Shown piece by piece: positions 1-5,951 of a stretch of DNA of 5,981 nt. Numbering within the stretch: position 1 is the stretch's first letter; each line of letters starts with the position of its first letter. The position numbers and the translations under genes were made by a program. The stretch comes from an uncultured Oscillospiraceae bacterium (lineage in GTDB: Bacteria > Bacillota > Clostridia > Oscillospirales > Oscillospiraceae), in NCBI GenBank assembly GCA_944385065.1, contig CALWVX010000108.1:1-5981 (forward strand). Reading direction: 5' to 3'. The notes beneath the pieces were generated by a model. That model saw nothing but the letters and a program-made list of their open reading frames with translations. It made no database searches and was not told where the DNA came from.

Positions 1-423
1 GTGGAATTATATGATTGTATCAATTTTATTTTGAATCGAACCCAAAGCGCCGTCCACGTTTACTTCAAGGAGAAACTGACCGCCTTTGATGTAACCCCCA
101 TTCAGTATTCCCTTTTGAAATGCCTTTGGGACAGCGACATGCAGACTCCCACCAAGCTGGCCCAGACGCTTCAGATGGATGCATCTACCATCACCGGCTT
201 GATCGAGCGGTTGGAGCGGAAGAATCTGGTCACGCGGGAGTACAGTATGGAGGACCGTCGCTCTATTTGTATCCGCCTGACTCCAGAGGGAAAGAGCCTG
301 CAGCCGGGCGTGGAGGCCACGATTCAGCAGGCCAATGCGGAGGCTCTGAAGGGCCTGACTGACGAGCAGGCGGCCGCGTTCAAGAAGATTTGCGGGCTGA
401 TCCAGGAAAATGTCAAACGCTGA
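1..423 (+). CDS. MarR-family winged-helix transcriptional regulator (start at window edge)
   Basis: Predicted DNA-binding repressor or activator of the MarR family, which acts as a dimer on palindromic operators; the ligand and targets cannot be told from the sequence. The 140 residues fit the usual family length. The order is an N-terminal dimerisation helix (about 1-27), then the winged helix-turn-helix: TPIQYSLLKCLW (32-43), TPTKLAQTLQMD (49-60), the recognition helix STITGLIERLERKNL (62-76), and the wing with the hallmark DRR (85-87) followed by IRLTPEGK. A C-terminal dimerisation helix covers about 103-139. The first codon is GTG at base 1, so the ribosome binding site lies outside the window; the true start could be here or slightly upstream. 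The next gene is convergent, so the likely regulatory target lies upstream, outside this window. Family assignment is firm, function is not. Confidence 0.9.
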   Translation: MELYDCINFILNRTQSAVHVYFKEKLTAFDVTPIQYSLLKCLWDSDMQTPTKLAQTLQMDASTITGLIERLERKNLVTREYSMEDRRSICIRLTPEGKSLQPGVEATIQQANAEALKGLTDEQAAAFKKICGLIQENVKR

Positions 424-424
424 G

Positions 425-487
425 GGACGTCTGGTCCGGAGAGAAAGAGCGGCTCTTCAGACTTGAATCCGATCGTCGGAGACGTCC
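425..487 (+). other. Foldable 3' region downstream of the MarR gene
   Basis: Two bases after the marR stop an 8-base arm GGACGTCT (425-432) can pair with AGACGTCC (480-487). The enclosed sequence contains two further small hairpins: AAGAG/CTCTT (445-449 with 453-457, loop CGG) and CCGA/TCGG (469-472 with 476-479, loop TCG), the latter directly abutting the outer stem. A competing pairing, GTCTG (429-433) with CAGAC (458-462), is also possible. This resembles a multi-branched RNA fold, but the stems are short, it matches no RNA family I recognise, and chance is a real alternative. Confidence 0.25.
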
Positions 488-497
488 GTGTTACTTT

Positions 498-533
498 GCG
501 CGCCGGCCATGGAGAAATCCATGGCCGGCGCGC
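498..533. terminator. Perfect hairpin between convergent marR and cotJC
   Basis: A perfect 16-bp stem (498-513 with 518-533) closes on a GAAA tetraloop (514-517) and is very GC-rich. It lies between two genes that converge, where a shared terminator is expected. On the plus strand it is followed by CCTGTTTCACTT, a weak T tract, so it fits a terminator for the MarR gene best. On the minus strand the following bases are not T-rich, so termination of cotJC here is less certain. Confidence 0.7.
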
Positions 534-556
534 CCTGTTTCACTTCCAAATGATGG

Positions 557-1177
557 TCAGCTTCTGGGCTGCGGCGTCTGCTTGTCAAACGCGGGATTTG
601 TGAGATACACGTTCCGGGCGTCCATCTTTTCCTTGCACAGCCGCAGGCATTCGCCGAAGCGCTGGAAATGAACAATCTCCCGTTCCCGCAGGAACCGGAT
701 CACGTTGTTCACATCCGGGTCATCGGACAGGCGCAGAATATTATCATAGGTAAGGCGGGCCTTCTGCTCGGCCGCCAGATCCTCGGTCAGATCGGCAATC
801 ACGTCGCCGGTGGACTGAATCGATCCGGCGCTCCAGGGAAATCCGGAGGCGGCGGTGGGGTAGATCCCGGTAGTGTGATCCACAAAGTAAGGCGCAAAGG
901 CCGGAGAATTTTGCACCTGCTCGTCGGTCAGGTTCCGGGTCAGCTGGTGAACGACGGCAGCCACCATCTCCATATGGCCCAGTTCCTCTGTGCCGATGTC
1001 TGTGAGCAGCCCCTTGGCTTCGGCATACGGCATGGCGTACCGCTGAGACAGGTAGCGCATGGAGGCCCCCAGTTCTCCGTCCGGCCCGCCATACTGGCTG
1101 ATGATCATGGCGGCCAGTTTGGGGTTTGGGGTGGCGATCTTTACCGGAAACTGCAGCTTTTTCTCATAGACAAACAT
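557..1177 (-). CDS. cotJC: Spore coat protein CotJC, manganese-catalase family
   Basis: A 206-residue protein of the Mn-catalase/CotJC family, a structural or enzymatic part of the spore coat assembled in the mother cell. The N-terminus FVYEKKLQFPVKI is typical of CotJC. All five dimanganese ligands expected from characterised Mn catalases can be placed: E35 (in DGELGA), E65 and H68 (in EELGHME), E137 (in LAAEQKAR) and H170 (in REIVHFQRF). The binuclear site therefore looks intact, and peroxide disproportionation is plausible but not proven. The ATG start follows the upstream stop codon by one base, and its ribosome binding site GAGGTGA (1184-1190) lies inside the end of the upstream gene, so the two are almost certainly co-transcribed and translationally coupled. 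The same gene order in Bacillus subtilis is the cotJABC operon, expressed under sigma-E. Confidence 0.95.
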   Translation of the reverse strand: MFVYEKKLQFPVKIATPNPKLAAMIISQYGGPDGELGASMRYLSQRYAMPYAEAKGLLTDIGTEELGHMEMVAAVVHQLTRNLTDEQVQNSPAFAPYFVDHTTGIYPTAASGFPWSAGSIQSTGDVIADLTEDLAAEQKARLTYDNILRLSDDPDVNNVIRFLREREIVHFQRFGECLRLCKEKMDARNVYLTNPAFDKQTPQPRS

Positions 1178-1178
1178 C

Positions 1179-1676
1179 TCACTTCACCTCATTCTGCCCG
1201 AAATTCCAGGGCCACGGGTCATTCAGCCACTGATAGCTGCTGCCTGACGCGGCGGCCGTGCGGGTGATTGGCCCGAACTTGGACTCATAGGCCGCTTTGG
1301 CTGCCTTTTCCATTGCCGCATACTGCTGAAACATCTGGAAGGCCTCGGTGTCGTCCGGATGGGTATCCAAATAAGTGCCCAGCTCCAGTACCACAAAGTC
1401 CAGCGCCTGAAGTTCCGTCATGGGACTGGAGGGCAGGGTGGAGCCCTCCGTCTTCAGGTGGAAGGGCAGATTCAGCCCCGGAAACAGGGTGCCCTGGCTC
1501 AGTGCTTCCGCCTGGGCATATTTCTGGCTTCCTGTCTGCTGAAAGGGGACATAGGGGACGGCCAACCCGGCGCAGGACGGCATGGTGCCGTTGCCGTCAG
1601 GACAGCTGGCAGACTGAACCGCTGTGCTGGCGCTGTTTGGCGAGGCGCTGCGGGTGCCGTTGGCGTCTTGATACAA
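1179..1676 (-). CDS. CotJA-CotJB fusion spore coat protein
   Basis: A single 165-residue frame carries two coat domains that are separate proteins in Bacillus subtilis. Residues 1-36 are a low-complexity Ser/Ala/Asn/Gly-rich leader with no recognised domain. Residues 37-72 resemble CotJA, with PYVPFQ and the segment AEALSQGTLFPGLNLPF. After a short linker, residues 86-160 resemble CotJB, with ELQALDFVVLELGTYLDTHPDD, KFGPIT and the aromatic end WLNDPWPWNFG. The start is TTG (1674-1676), supported by AGGAGGG (1685-1691) eight bases away. The CotJB part begins with an internal ATG (1419-1421), but the bases before it are pyrimidine-rich with no Shine-Dalgarno site, so separate translation is unlikely. 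Together with CotJC one base downstream it would supply the whole CotJ set. An assembly error joining two genes is the alternative, although the frame is clean throughout. Confidence 0.85.
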   Translation of the reverse strand: MYQDANGTRSASPNSASTAVQSASCPDGNGTMPSCAGLAVPYVPFQQTGSQKYAQAEALSQGTLFPGLNLPFHLKTEGSTLPSSPMTELQALDFVVLELGTYLDTHPDDTEAFQMFQQYAAMEKAAKAAYESKFGPITRTAAASGSSYQWLNDPWPWNFGQNEVK

Positions 1677-1684
1677 AGGGGATT

Positions 1685-1691
1685 CCCTCCT
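1685..1691 (-). promoter_or_regulatory. Ribosome binding site fixing the TTG start of the cotJA-cotJB fusion gene
   Basis: AGGAGGG read on the minus strand, eight bases before TTG at 1674-1676. No ATG or GTG start is better placed, so this site is what supports the rare start codon. Confidence 0.8.
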
Positions 1692-1710
1692 ATTAATCTG
1701 GATTGGAGAG

Positions 1711-1738
1711 GGCGCCGGCCCCTAGAGGGGGCGGCGTC
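1711..1738. repeat. GC-rich imperfect inverted repeat in the cotJ/cwlD divergent spacer
   Basis: Arms 1711-1723 and 1726-1738 can pair over 13 positions with one G-G mismatch and one G-T pair; opening the last pair leaves a four-base loop. It lies in the presumed leader of the cotJ transcript. No T tract follows on either strand, so it is not a classical terminator. It could be a leader structure, an operator or chance in GC-rich DNA. Confidence 0.4.
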
Positions 1739-1812
1739 CCCCTCACACCAGTCTATGCACCGGCCCCTTCTCTGGCCCACGCATACCCCGGATGCGCCCC
1801 CCATAGGATAGG

Positions 1813-1820
1813 GGGGAGGT
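1813..1820 (+). promoter_or_regulatory. Ribosome binding site for cwlD
   Basis: GGGGAGGT ends seven bases before ATG 1828. It overlaps an in-frame GTG at 1819, which rules that GTG out as the real start and makes ATG 1828 the start. Confidence 0.8.
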
Positions 1821-1827
1821 GGTCACA

Positions 1828-2544
1828 ATGAAACAAGGGGTGTGCCTGGCGGCTGCGCTGCTGGGCGTGTGGGGGCTGCTCACTCTTATGGTGGGACACC
1901 TGAACAATCTGATCGTTCCAGTTGTCCAGCCGGTCTCCGCTCAGGAAGCGATTTTAATCCTGGATGCGGGCCACGGTGGAGAGGATGGAGGAGCAGTATC
2001 CGTGACCGGTGTGCCGGAGAGCCGGATCAATCTGGAAATTGTTCTGAAACTGCGTGATATTCTGGCGCTGTACGGCGTGGATCCGGTCGTGCTGCGGGAA
2101 GAGGACGTCTCTCTTCACGACTCAGACGCCGCTACGCTGCGGGAGAAGAAGCGTTCCGACTTGCAAAACCGGGCGGCTGCCGTCGAGGCGGTAACCGGGG
2201 GAACTCTGATGAGTATTCATCAAAACTCCTACCCAGGCAGGCAATACCGGGGAGCGCAGGTTTTTTACGCCCCTACAGAGGGGTCGCAGGAATTGGCCGA
2301 GACTGTTCAAACCGCGCTGAGGACAGCTCTTCAGCCCGACAACAACCGGCAGCCCAAGCCGATTCCGGATTCCGTCTATCTTCTGCATCACATCTCCTGT
2401 CCCGCCATTTTGGTGGAATGCGGGTTTCTGACCAACCCGGAGGAGGAAACCCTCCTGCGAACTTCGGACTATCAGAAACAGCTGGCGGCGGTGCTGGCCG
2501 GAGCATGGCTGACGGCTCCCCAAATGGAACCTCCAACGTGTTGA
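1828..2544 (+). CDS. cwlD: Germination/cortex N-acetylmuramoyl-L-alanine amidase, CwlD-like (Amidase_3)
   Basis: Zinc-dependent amidase that removes peptide side chains from muramic acid. In spore formers CwlD acts with the deacetylase PdaA to make the muramic-delta-lactam of the spore cortex, which lets germination enzymes recognise it. At 238 residues it is almost the length of Bacillus subtilis CwlD. Residues 4-24 form a hydrophobic signal or membrane anchor. The catalytic domain follows: ILDAGHGGEDGG with zinc ligand H49, E64 in GVPESRINLEI, H131 in SIHQNS, and the catalytic E197 in LVECGFLTNPEE. No SH3, SPOR or cell-wall-binding repeat is present, which favours CwlD over housekeeping amidases. 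It is divergent from the cotJ coat genes, consistent with a sporulation role. An 18-bp terminator follows directly. Confidence 0.9.
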   Translation: MKQGVCLAAALLGVWGLLTLMVGHLNNLIVPVVQPVSAQEAILILDAGHGGEDGGAVSVTGVPESRINLEIVLKLRDILALYGVDPVVLREEDVSLHDSDAATLREKKRSDLQNRAAAVEAVTGGTLMSIHQNSYPGRQYRGAQVFYAPTEGSQELAETVQTALRTALQPDNNRQPKPIPDSVYLLHHISCPAILVECGFLTNPEEETLLRTSDYQKQLAAVLAGAWLTAPQMEPPTC

Positions 2545-2546
2545 GA

Positions 2547-2585
2547 ATGAACAAAGCCGCCAGCTTCGCTGGCGGCTTTGTTCAT
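2547..2585. terminator. Bidirectional terminator between cwlD and the CPBP protease gene
   Basis: A perfect 18-bp inverted repeat (2547-2564 with 2568-2585) with a TTC loop. The core is GCCGCCAGC and the outer arms are AACAAAG/CTTTGTT, so each strand has a GC stem running into a T-rich end. It starts two bases after the cwlD stop and lies six bases beyond the stop of the convergent minus-strand gene, so it can serve both. Confidence 0.92.
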
Positions 2586-2591
2586 GGAAGT

Positions 2592-3347
2592 TCAGCCCTC
2601 AAGATTTTGATGTTCAGGACCATACAGAAAGGCAGAGGAGAAGTCGAACAGGGTGTGCAGAATGATACAGAAAAGCAGAGAGTCTGTCCCGAGAAATAAA
2701 AAGCCGAACAACATACCCAGCAATGCCGTTTTGACCATGCCGTCAACTCCCTGGTAGAAGTGAGCAAGCCCGAACAGGATGCCGGCCGCTGCGGCCAGCC
2801 CGTAAGCAGAAATCCCGGGAAACACAGTTCCCAAAAGCCACAGAGCAAAACCGCGAAATACGACCTCTTCCGAAATACCCGCCGTCAGTGCGGCAAGCGT
2901 GAACCACCGCTTTTCCCGGTGAGAGCGGGGAATCAGGTTATCCACTACGCAGGCATACCACCCTCCGCGGTCCCTCCGCTTCTTCAGCGCAAGCGCCTGC
3001 TCCCGGCGAAAAGCAGGATTCAGAGAAAATGACAACATCTGATAGAGAAAGAGCACGGTAAGAAGCCCCGCGATCAGAAGCACGGCGAGCCTGAACACGA
3101 TATGGGTCCCATTCTCGGACAGAGAAAGGGGGCGGAAACCGAGATCGTAGGTTGTGACTGGCAATGCTGCCGTCACCACCAGAACCGCCGCCAACGAACC
3201 GACATTCCACCTGATGGAACTGCGATAGCGCCTGATCCGATCTTCTTCCGAGACCGTGCTTCCGCACAGGTGCCTGGCGGCGGCATAACCAAAACCAGCC
3301 AGGCATCCCAGATATGCGGCCAAAGCCAGAAGCAGGAGCAGATTCAT
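2592..3347 (-). CDS. CPBP-family intramembrane metalloprotease (Rce1-like)
   Basis: A 251-residue integral membrane protein of the CPBP (CAAX protease and bacteriocin-processing) family. The three family motifs are present in order: EEVVFR (E160, E161, R165), FGLAHF (F192, H196) and HTLFDF (H231, D235). These build the glutamate/histidine metal site inside the membrane. Several hydrophobic segments are visible: about 2-22, 48-65, 82-104, 147-175, 179-194 and 204-234. Substrates are unknown; bacterial members include bacteriocin-immunity and peptide-processing proteins, but no bacteriocin gene lies nearby. The start is ATG 3345-3347, preceded by GGGAGG (3355-3360) seven bases away; the open frame continues upstream but has no better-supported start. 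It is divergent from radA and has its own strong promoter. Confidence 0.88.
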   Translation of the reverse strand: MNLLLLLALAAYLGCLAGFGYAAARHLCGSTVSEEDRIRRYRSSIRWNVGSLAAVLVVTAALPVTTYDLGFRPLSLSENGTHIVFRLAVLLIAGLLTVLFLYQMLSFSLNPAFRREQALALKKRRDRGGWYACVVDNLIPRSHREKRWFTLAALTAGISEEVVFRGFALWLLGTVFPGISAYGLAAAAGILFGLAHFYQGVDGMVKTALLGMLFGFLFLGTDSLLFCIILHTLFDFSSAFLYGPEHQNLEG

Positions 3348-3386
3348 GACAACGCCTCCCCACACGGCGGCAGCTTCTTTTGAATC

Positions 3387-3415
3387 ATTATAGCATGGCG
3401 CGAACAGCTGGGCAA
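3387..3415 (-). promoter_or_regulatory. Sigma-A-type promoter for the CPBP protease gene
   Basis: On the minus strand TTGCCC (3410-3415), a 17-bp spacer, and a perfect TATAAT (3387-3392) preceded by TGC, giving an extended -10. The transcript would start roughly 30 bases before the ATG and include the Shine-Dalgarno site. Confidence 0.75.
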
Positions 3416-3422
3416 TCCGCTG

Positions 3423-3451
3423 TTTACGCCGCGCTGAAAATCTGATAAAAT
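3423..3451 (+). promoter_or_regulatory. Sigma-A-type promoter for radA
   Basis: TTTACG (3423-3428), a 17-bp spacer and TAAAAT (3446-3451), followed by the radA Shine-Dalgarno GGGGGGAAG (3468-3476). Its -35 element is only seven bases from the -35 of the divergent promoter, so the two polymerase sites lie back to back. Confidence 0.6.
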
Positions 3452-3483
3452 AAAGCAAAACAGTCCCGGGGGGAAGTATACTG

Positions 3484-4854
3484 ATGAAATCCAAATCTGT
3501 CTTCTACTGTACCGAGTGCGGCAATGAGACCCCCAAGTGGCAGGGCAAATGTCCCGCCTGCGGGGCCTGGAACACCATTGTGGAGCGGCCTGCCGACCGC
3601 CCTGTCAAAAAGGCCGCCTCGGGCCTCAAGGGCTCCGCGCTCGGCATCCCCATCAATCGTCCCGCGCCGATGGCCCAGGTGGAGACGACGGACGAGCTTC
3701 GCTTTTCCACCGGTATGGGTGAGCTGGACCGGGTGCTGGGCGGAGGGGCGGTGAAAGGCTCGCTGGTCCTGGTGGGCGGCGCGCCGGGGATCGGCAAGTC
3801 CACCCTGATGCTGCAGATCTGTGACAGTCTGTGCCGCTTTGCCAAGGTCCTGTATGTATCCGGAGAGGAGTCCCAGCGGCAGATCAAGCTGCGGGCCGAG
3901 CGCCTGCATGTGGGGGGAGAGGGTCTGTATCTTCTGTCCGAGACAAACCTGGAAAACCTATTGGATGCCGTTCATGAACTGCAGCCGGACATACTGATCG
4001 TGGACTCGATCCAGACCCTGTATCACGGCGACATCGCCTCGGCCCCCGGCAGCATCAGCCAGGTGAAGGAGTGCACCATGGCCCTGATGCAGCTGGCAAA
4101 AGGGGAGGGGATCACCGTCTTTGTGATCGGCCATGTGAACAAAGAGGGGTCTATCGCTGGACCGAAGGTTCTGGAACACATGGTGGACTGTGTGCTCTAT
4201 TTTGAAGGGGAGCGGCAGATGGCTTACCGGATTCTCCGGGCGGCCAAGAACCGGTTTGGAGCCACCAACGAGATCGGGGTGTTCGAGATGGAGGACGGCG
4301 GACTGGCAGAGGTCCCCAACCCCTCAGAGGCCCTGCTGGCCGGCCGGCCGGCGGACGCGCCGGGCACCTGTGTTGCCTGCGTGATGGAGGGCGTTCGGCC
4401 GGTGCTGGCAGAGATTCAGGCCCTGGTGGTGCCCTCCAGTCTGGGAAATCCCCGCCGGGTCAGCAACGGATTTGATTACAGCCGTTCCATGCTGCTGCTG
4501 GCCGTGCTGGAAAAGAGGGGAGGGCTTCTGGTTGGGAACTGCGACGCCTATCTGAATGTGATCGGCGGACTGTATCTGGAGGAACCCGCCGCCGACTTAG
4601 CCGCCGTCCTGGCCCTGGCCTCCAGCTTCCGGGACAAGCCCGTGCCCCATGATCTGGCCGCTGTGGGTGAGGTTGGGCTCACAGGGGAGCTGCGCGCGGT
4701 CAGCGCCCTGAATCAGAGGCTGGCCGAAGTCCGGCGGCTGGGATTTACCAAGTGTATGGTTCCCGCCCGGGTCCAGGGAAAGCTGGCTGTCCCGGAGGGG
4801 CTTGACCTGATCCGGGTGTCCAATATCCGGGAGGCCATGGCCGCGCTGCTGTAA
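3484..4854 (+). CDS. radA: DNA repair protein RadA (Sms)
   Basis: RecA-like ATPase that promotes branch migration of recombination intermediates and supports recombinational repair and transformation. The 456 residues match the usual length. An N-terminal zinc finger has C9, C12, C23 and C26 (CTECG and CPACG). The ATPase core has Walker A GAPGIGKST (99-107, K105) and Walker B DILIVDSIQ (169-177, D174). The RadA signature KNRFG is at 255-259. The C-terminal Lon-like domain runs from about 275 to 456 and includes GEVGLTGELRAV (395-406). Every key residue looks intact. ATG 3484 is seven bases after a G-rich Shine-Dalgarno. The gene appears monocistronic: the upstream gene diverges and the next plus-strand gene is about 240 bp away. 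No T-tailed hairpin follows the stop codon. Confidence 0.97.
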   Translation: MKSKSVFYCTECGNETPKWQGKCPACGAWNTIVERPADRPVKKAASGLKGSALGIPINRPAPMAQVETTDELRFSTGMGELDRVLGGGAVKGSLVLVGGAPGIGKSTLMLQICDSLCRFAKVLYVSGEESQRQIKLRAERLHVGGEGLYLLSETNLENLLDAVHELQPDILIVDSIQTLYHGDIASAPGSISQVKECTMALMQLAKGEGITVFVIGHVNKEGSIAGPKVLEHMVDCVLYFEGERQMAYRILRAAKNRFGATNEIGVFEMEDGGLAEVPNPSEALLAGRPADAPGTCVACVMEGVRPVLAEIQALVVPSSLGNPRRVSNGFDYSRSMLLLAVLEKRGGLLVGNCDAYLNVIGGLYLEEPAADLAAVLALASSFRDKPVPHDLAAVGEVGLTGELRAVSALNQRLAEVRRLGFTKCMVPARVQGKLAVPEGLDLIRVSNIREAMAALL

Positions 4855-4995
4855 CGTCCGGGAGTCCTCGACCGGCTCTCTCGGTACAAAGTTGACACAG
4901 CCCAGCCGGGCGTCCCCGGGTGAGGCGGCCCGGGACAGGGAACAGTATCCGTCAATCTGATAGACACACGGATCGGTACAGGCAATCAGGCTCAA
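4597..4995 (-). CDS. Small cysteine-rich protein; core 4879-4995, tail antisense to radA
   Basis: A minus-strand frame in the spacer after radA begins with SLIACTDPCVYQIDGYCSLS and reaches GCVNFVPRE. It has four cysteines at 6, 10, 18 and 33 in the pattern C-x3-C-x2-Q-x2-G-x-C...GC-x2-F. This resembles short cysteine-rich proteins I associate with clostridial genomes (DUF1540-like in style, function unknown, possibly metal-binding); I cannot name the family with confidence. The start is TTG (4993-4995), with GGAG ten bases before it and an in-frame stop just upstream of that start. Unusually, no stop follows the conserved part: the frame runs through residue 132 and the last 85 residues lie opposite the radA 3' end, so they are probably shadow sequence. 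Either the gene lost its stop, or the real protein has a long non-conserved tail. Confidence 0.5.
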   Translation of the reverse strand: MSLIACTDPCVYQIDGYCSLSRAASPGDARLGCVNFVPREPVEDSRTLQQRGHGLPDIGHPDQVKPLRDSQLSLDPGGNHTLGKSQPPDFGQPLIQGADRAQLPCEPNLTHSGQIMGHGLVPEAGGQGQDGG

Positions 4996-5076
4996 AGCGG
5001 CTCAACTCCATTTCTGCGGCAGCGATATACGGAATAGTATGCCCGGATGGGAATCGGTTATGTTTTCGGGACAGCA

Positions 5077-5084
5077 GGGGGAGG
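5077..5084 (+). promoter_or_regulatory. Ribosome binding site fixing the GTG start of the hydrolase
   Basis: GGGGGAGG, eight bases before GTG 5093. The in-frame ATGs at 5039 and 5060 have no comparable site, so this one decides the start. Confidence 0.85.
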
Positions 5085-5092
5085 AATCAAAG

Positions 5093-5875
5093 GTGGCATT
5101 CTTTCCATATCAGGGGAAACAGGTTTTTTACGAGGAAATCGGGCAGGGGGCCCCTGTGATCTTTCTGCACGGCAATACCGCTTCCGCCCGGATGTTTGAA
5201 CTTTTGATGCCGCTTTATACGGACAAGTTTCACTGTGTCCTGATCGACTTTCTGGGAAACGGCCGGTCTGACCGGGTGAATCAGTTTCCAGCCGACCTCT
5301 GGCAGGACCAGGCCGGACAGGTGATTGCCCTGGCGGAGTACCTGCACATGGGGAAAATAGGGCTGATCGGTACAAGCGGCGGCGCCTGGGCGGCACTCAA
5401 TGCGGCTCTGGAACGGCCGGATTTATTCTGTGCTGTGACGGCGGACAGCTTTGACGGACGAACTCTGCACGACCAGTTTGCGGAAAATCTGATCGCAGAG
5501 CGGGCTGCCGCTAGGCAGGACCCGCTGGCCAGACAGTTTTACCAATGGTGTCAGGGGGATGACTGGGAACAGGTTGTCGAACGCGATACTGAGGCGCTTT
5601 CCCGGTGCGCGCGTGAGCAGAGACCGCTGTTTTGCCATCCGCTGAATCAACTGGAAGTTCCGGTTCTGCTTATGGGGAGCCGGACGGATAAGCTGTGCCG
5701 AGACAATCTGAAACAGGAATATGAGGCGATGGCCGCGCTGATTCCAAACGCGGTGATCCATTTCTTTGAGGACGGCGGACATCCTGCTATTTTGTCCAAC
5801 GCGGAGGCCGCCGCAGAAATGATCTCGGACTTTTTTCATCAGCACAGTTTCCGTCCGTTTGAGGTAGTCCGATGA
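5093..5875 (+). CDS. Alpha/beta-fold hydrolase
   Basis: A 260-residue soluble hydrolase of the alpha/beta superfamily; esterase, lipase-like or C-C hydrolase activity cannot be told apart from the sequence. After the opening strands (FFPYQGKQVFYEEIG) comes the oxyanion-hole motif HGN (26-28), then DFLGNGRSD (52-60), the nucleophile elbow GTSGG with S95, the acid D199 in GSRTDKLC, and the catalytic H230 in DGGHPAIL. The triad is therefore complete. Residues about 121-180 form the helical cap. No signal peptide is visible, so it is probably cytoplasmic. The start is GTG 5093, supported by the adjacent Shine-Dalgarno; the open frame from ATG 5039 would add 18 residues unlike the family. I see no convincing promoter in the spacer before it. 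It has no evident functional link to radA. Confidence 0.9.
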   Translation: MAFFPYQGKQVFYEEIGQGAPVIFLHGNTASARMFELLMPLYTDKFHCVLIDFLGNGRSDRVNQFPADLWQDQAGQVIALAEYLHMGKIGLIGTSGGAWAALNAALERPDLFCAVTADSFDGRTLHDQFAENLIAERAAARQDPLARQFYQWCQGDDWEQVVERDTEALSRCAREQRPLFCHPLNQLEVPVLLMGSRTDKLCRDNLKQEYEAMAALIPNAVIHFFEDGGHPAILSNAEAAAEMISDFFHQHSFRPFEVVR

Positions 5876-5921
5876 ACCCATGGGGGTGTCCGGCGTCCGT
5901 TCCCGCAGGGGAGGACCCGGG

Positions 5922-5951
5922 TTGACAAGTTTTATTCAGCTGTGTTACAAT
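5922..5951 (+). promoter_or_regulatory. Strong sigma-A-type promoter for a gene beyond the window
   Basis: A perfect TTGACA (5922-5927), an 18-bp spacer and TACAAT (5946-5951). The surrounding bases turn AT-rich compared with the GC-rich upstream, as at a promoter. Transcription would start near 5958 and read out of the window; no coding start is visible before the end. Confidence 0.75.

Noticed and set aside
668..1267. Long plus-strand open frame (199 codons) opposite cotJC
   Set aside because: It is antisense to a gene with all family motifs, is rich in Gly/His/Arg as expected of a GC-rich shadow frame, and shows no recognisable domain.
1750..1757. CATAGACT on the minus strand, close to a sigma-E -10 (CATACA-T), upstream of the cotJA-cotJB fusion gene
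   Set aside because: No ATATT-like -35 element is found 13-15 bases upstream, so the match alone is not enough to call a promoter.
1819..1827. GTG 1819 as the cwlD start
   Set aside because: It lies inside the Shine-Dalgarno sequence that serves ATG 1828.
3348..3494. Upstream extension of the CPBP frame by 49 residues, overlapping the radA start
   Set aside because: ATG 3345-3347 has a well-placed GGGAGG and a hydrophobic N-terminus begins right there. The extension would cover both promoters and the radA start.
4913..4938. Inverted repeat GTCCCCGGG / CCCGGGAC after radA
   Set aside because: The stem needs a bulge, has no T tract on either strand and falls within the Cys-rich coding frame, so I do not call it a radA terminator.
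5039..5092. ATG 5039 or ATG 5060 as start of the hydrolase
   Set aside because: Neither has a Shine-Dalgarno site, and the extra residues are unlike the family start. GTG 5093 has a strong one at the right distance.
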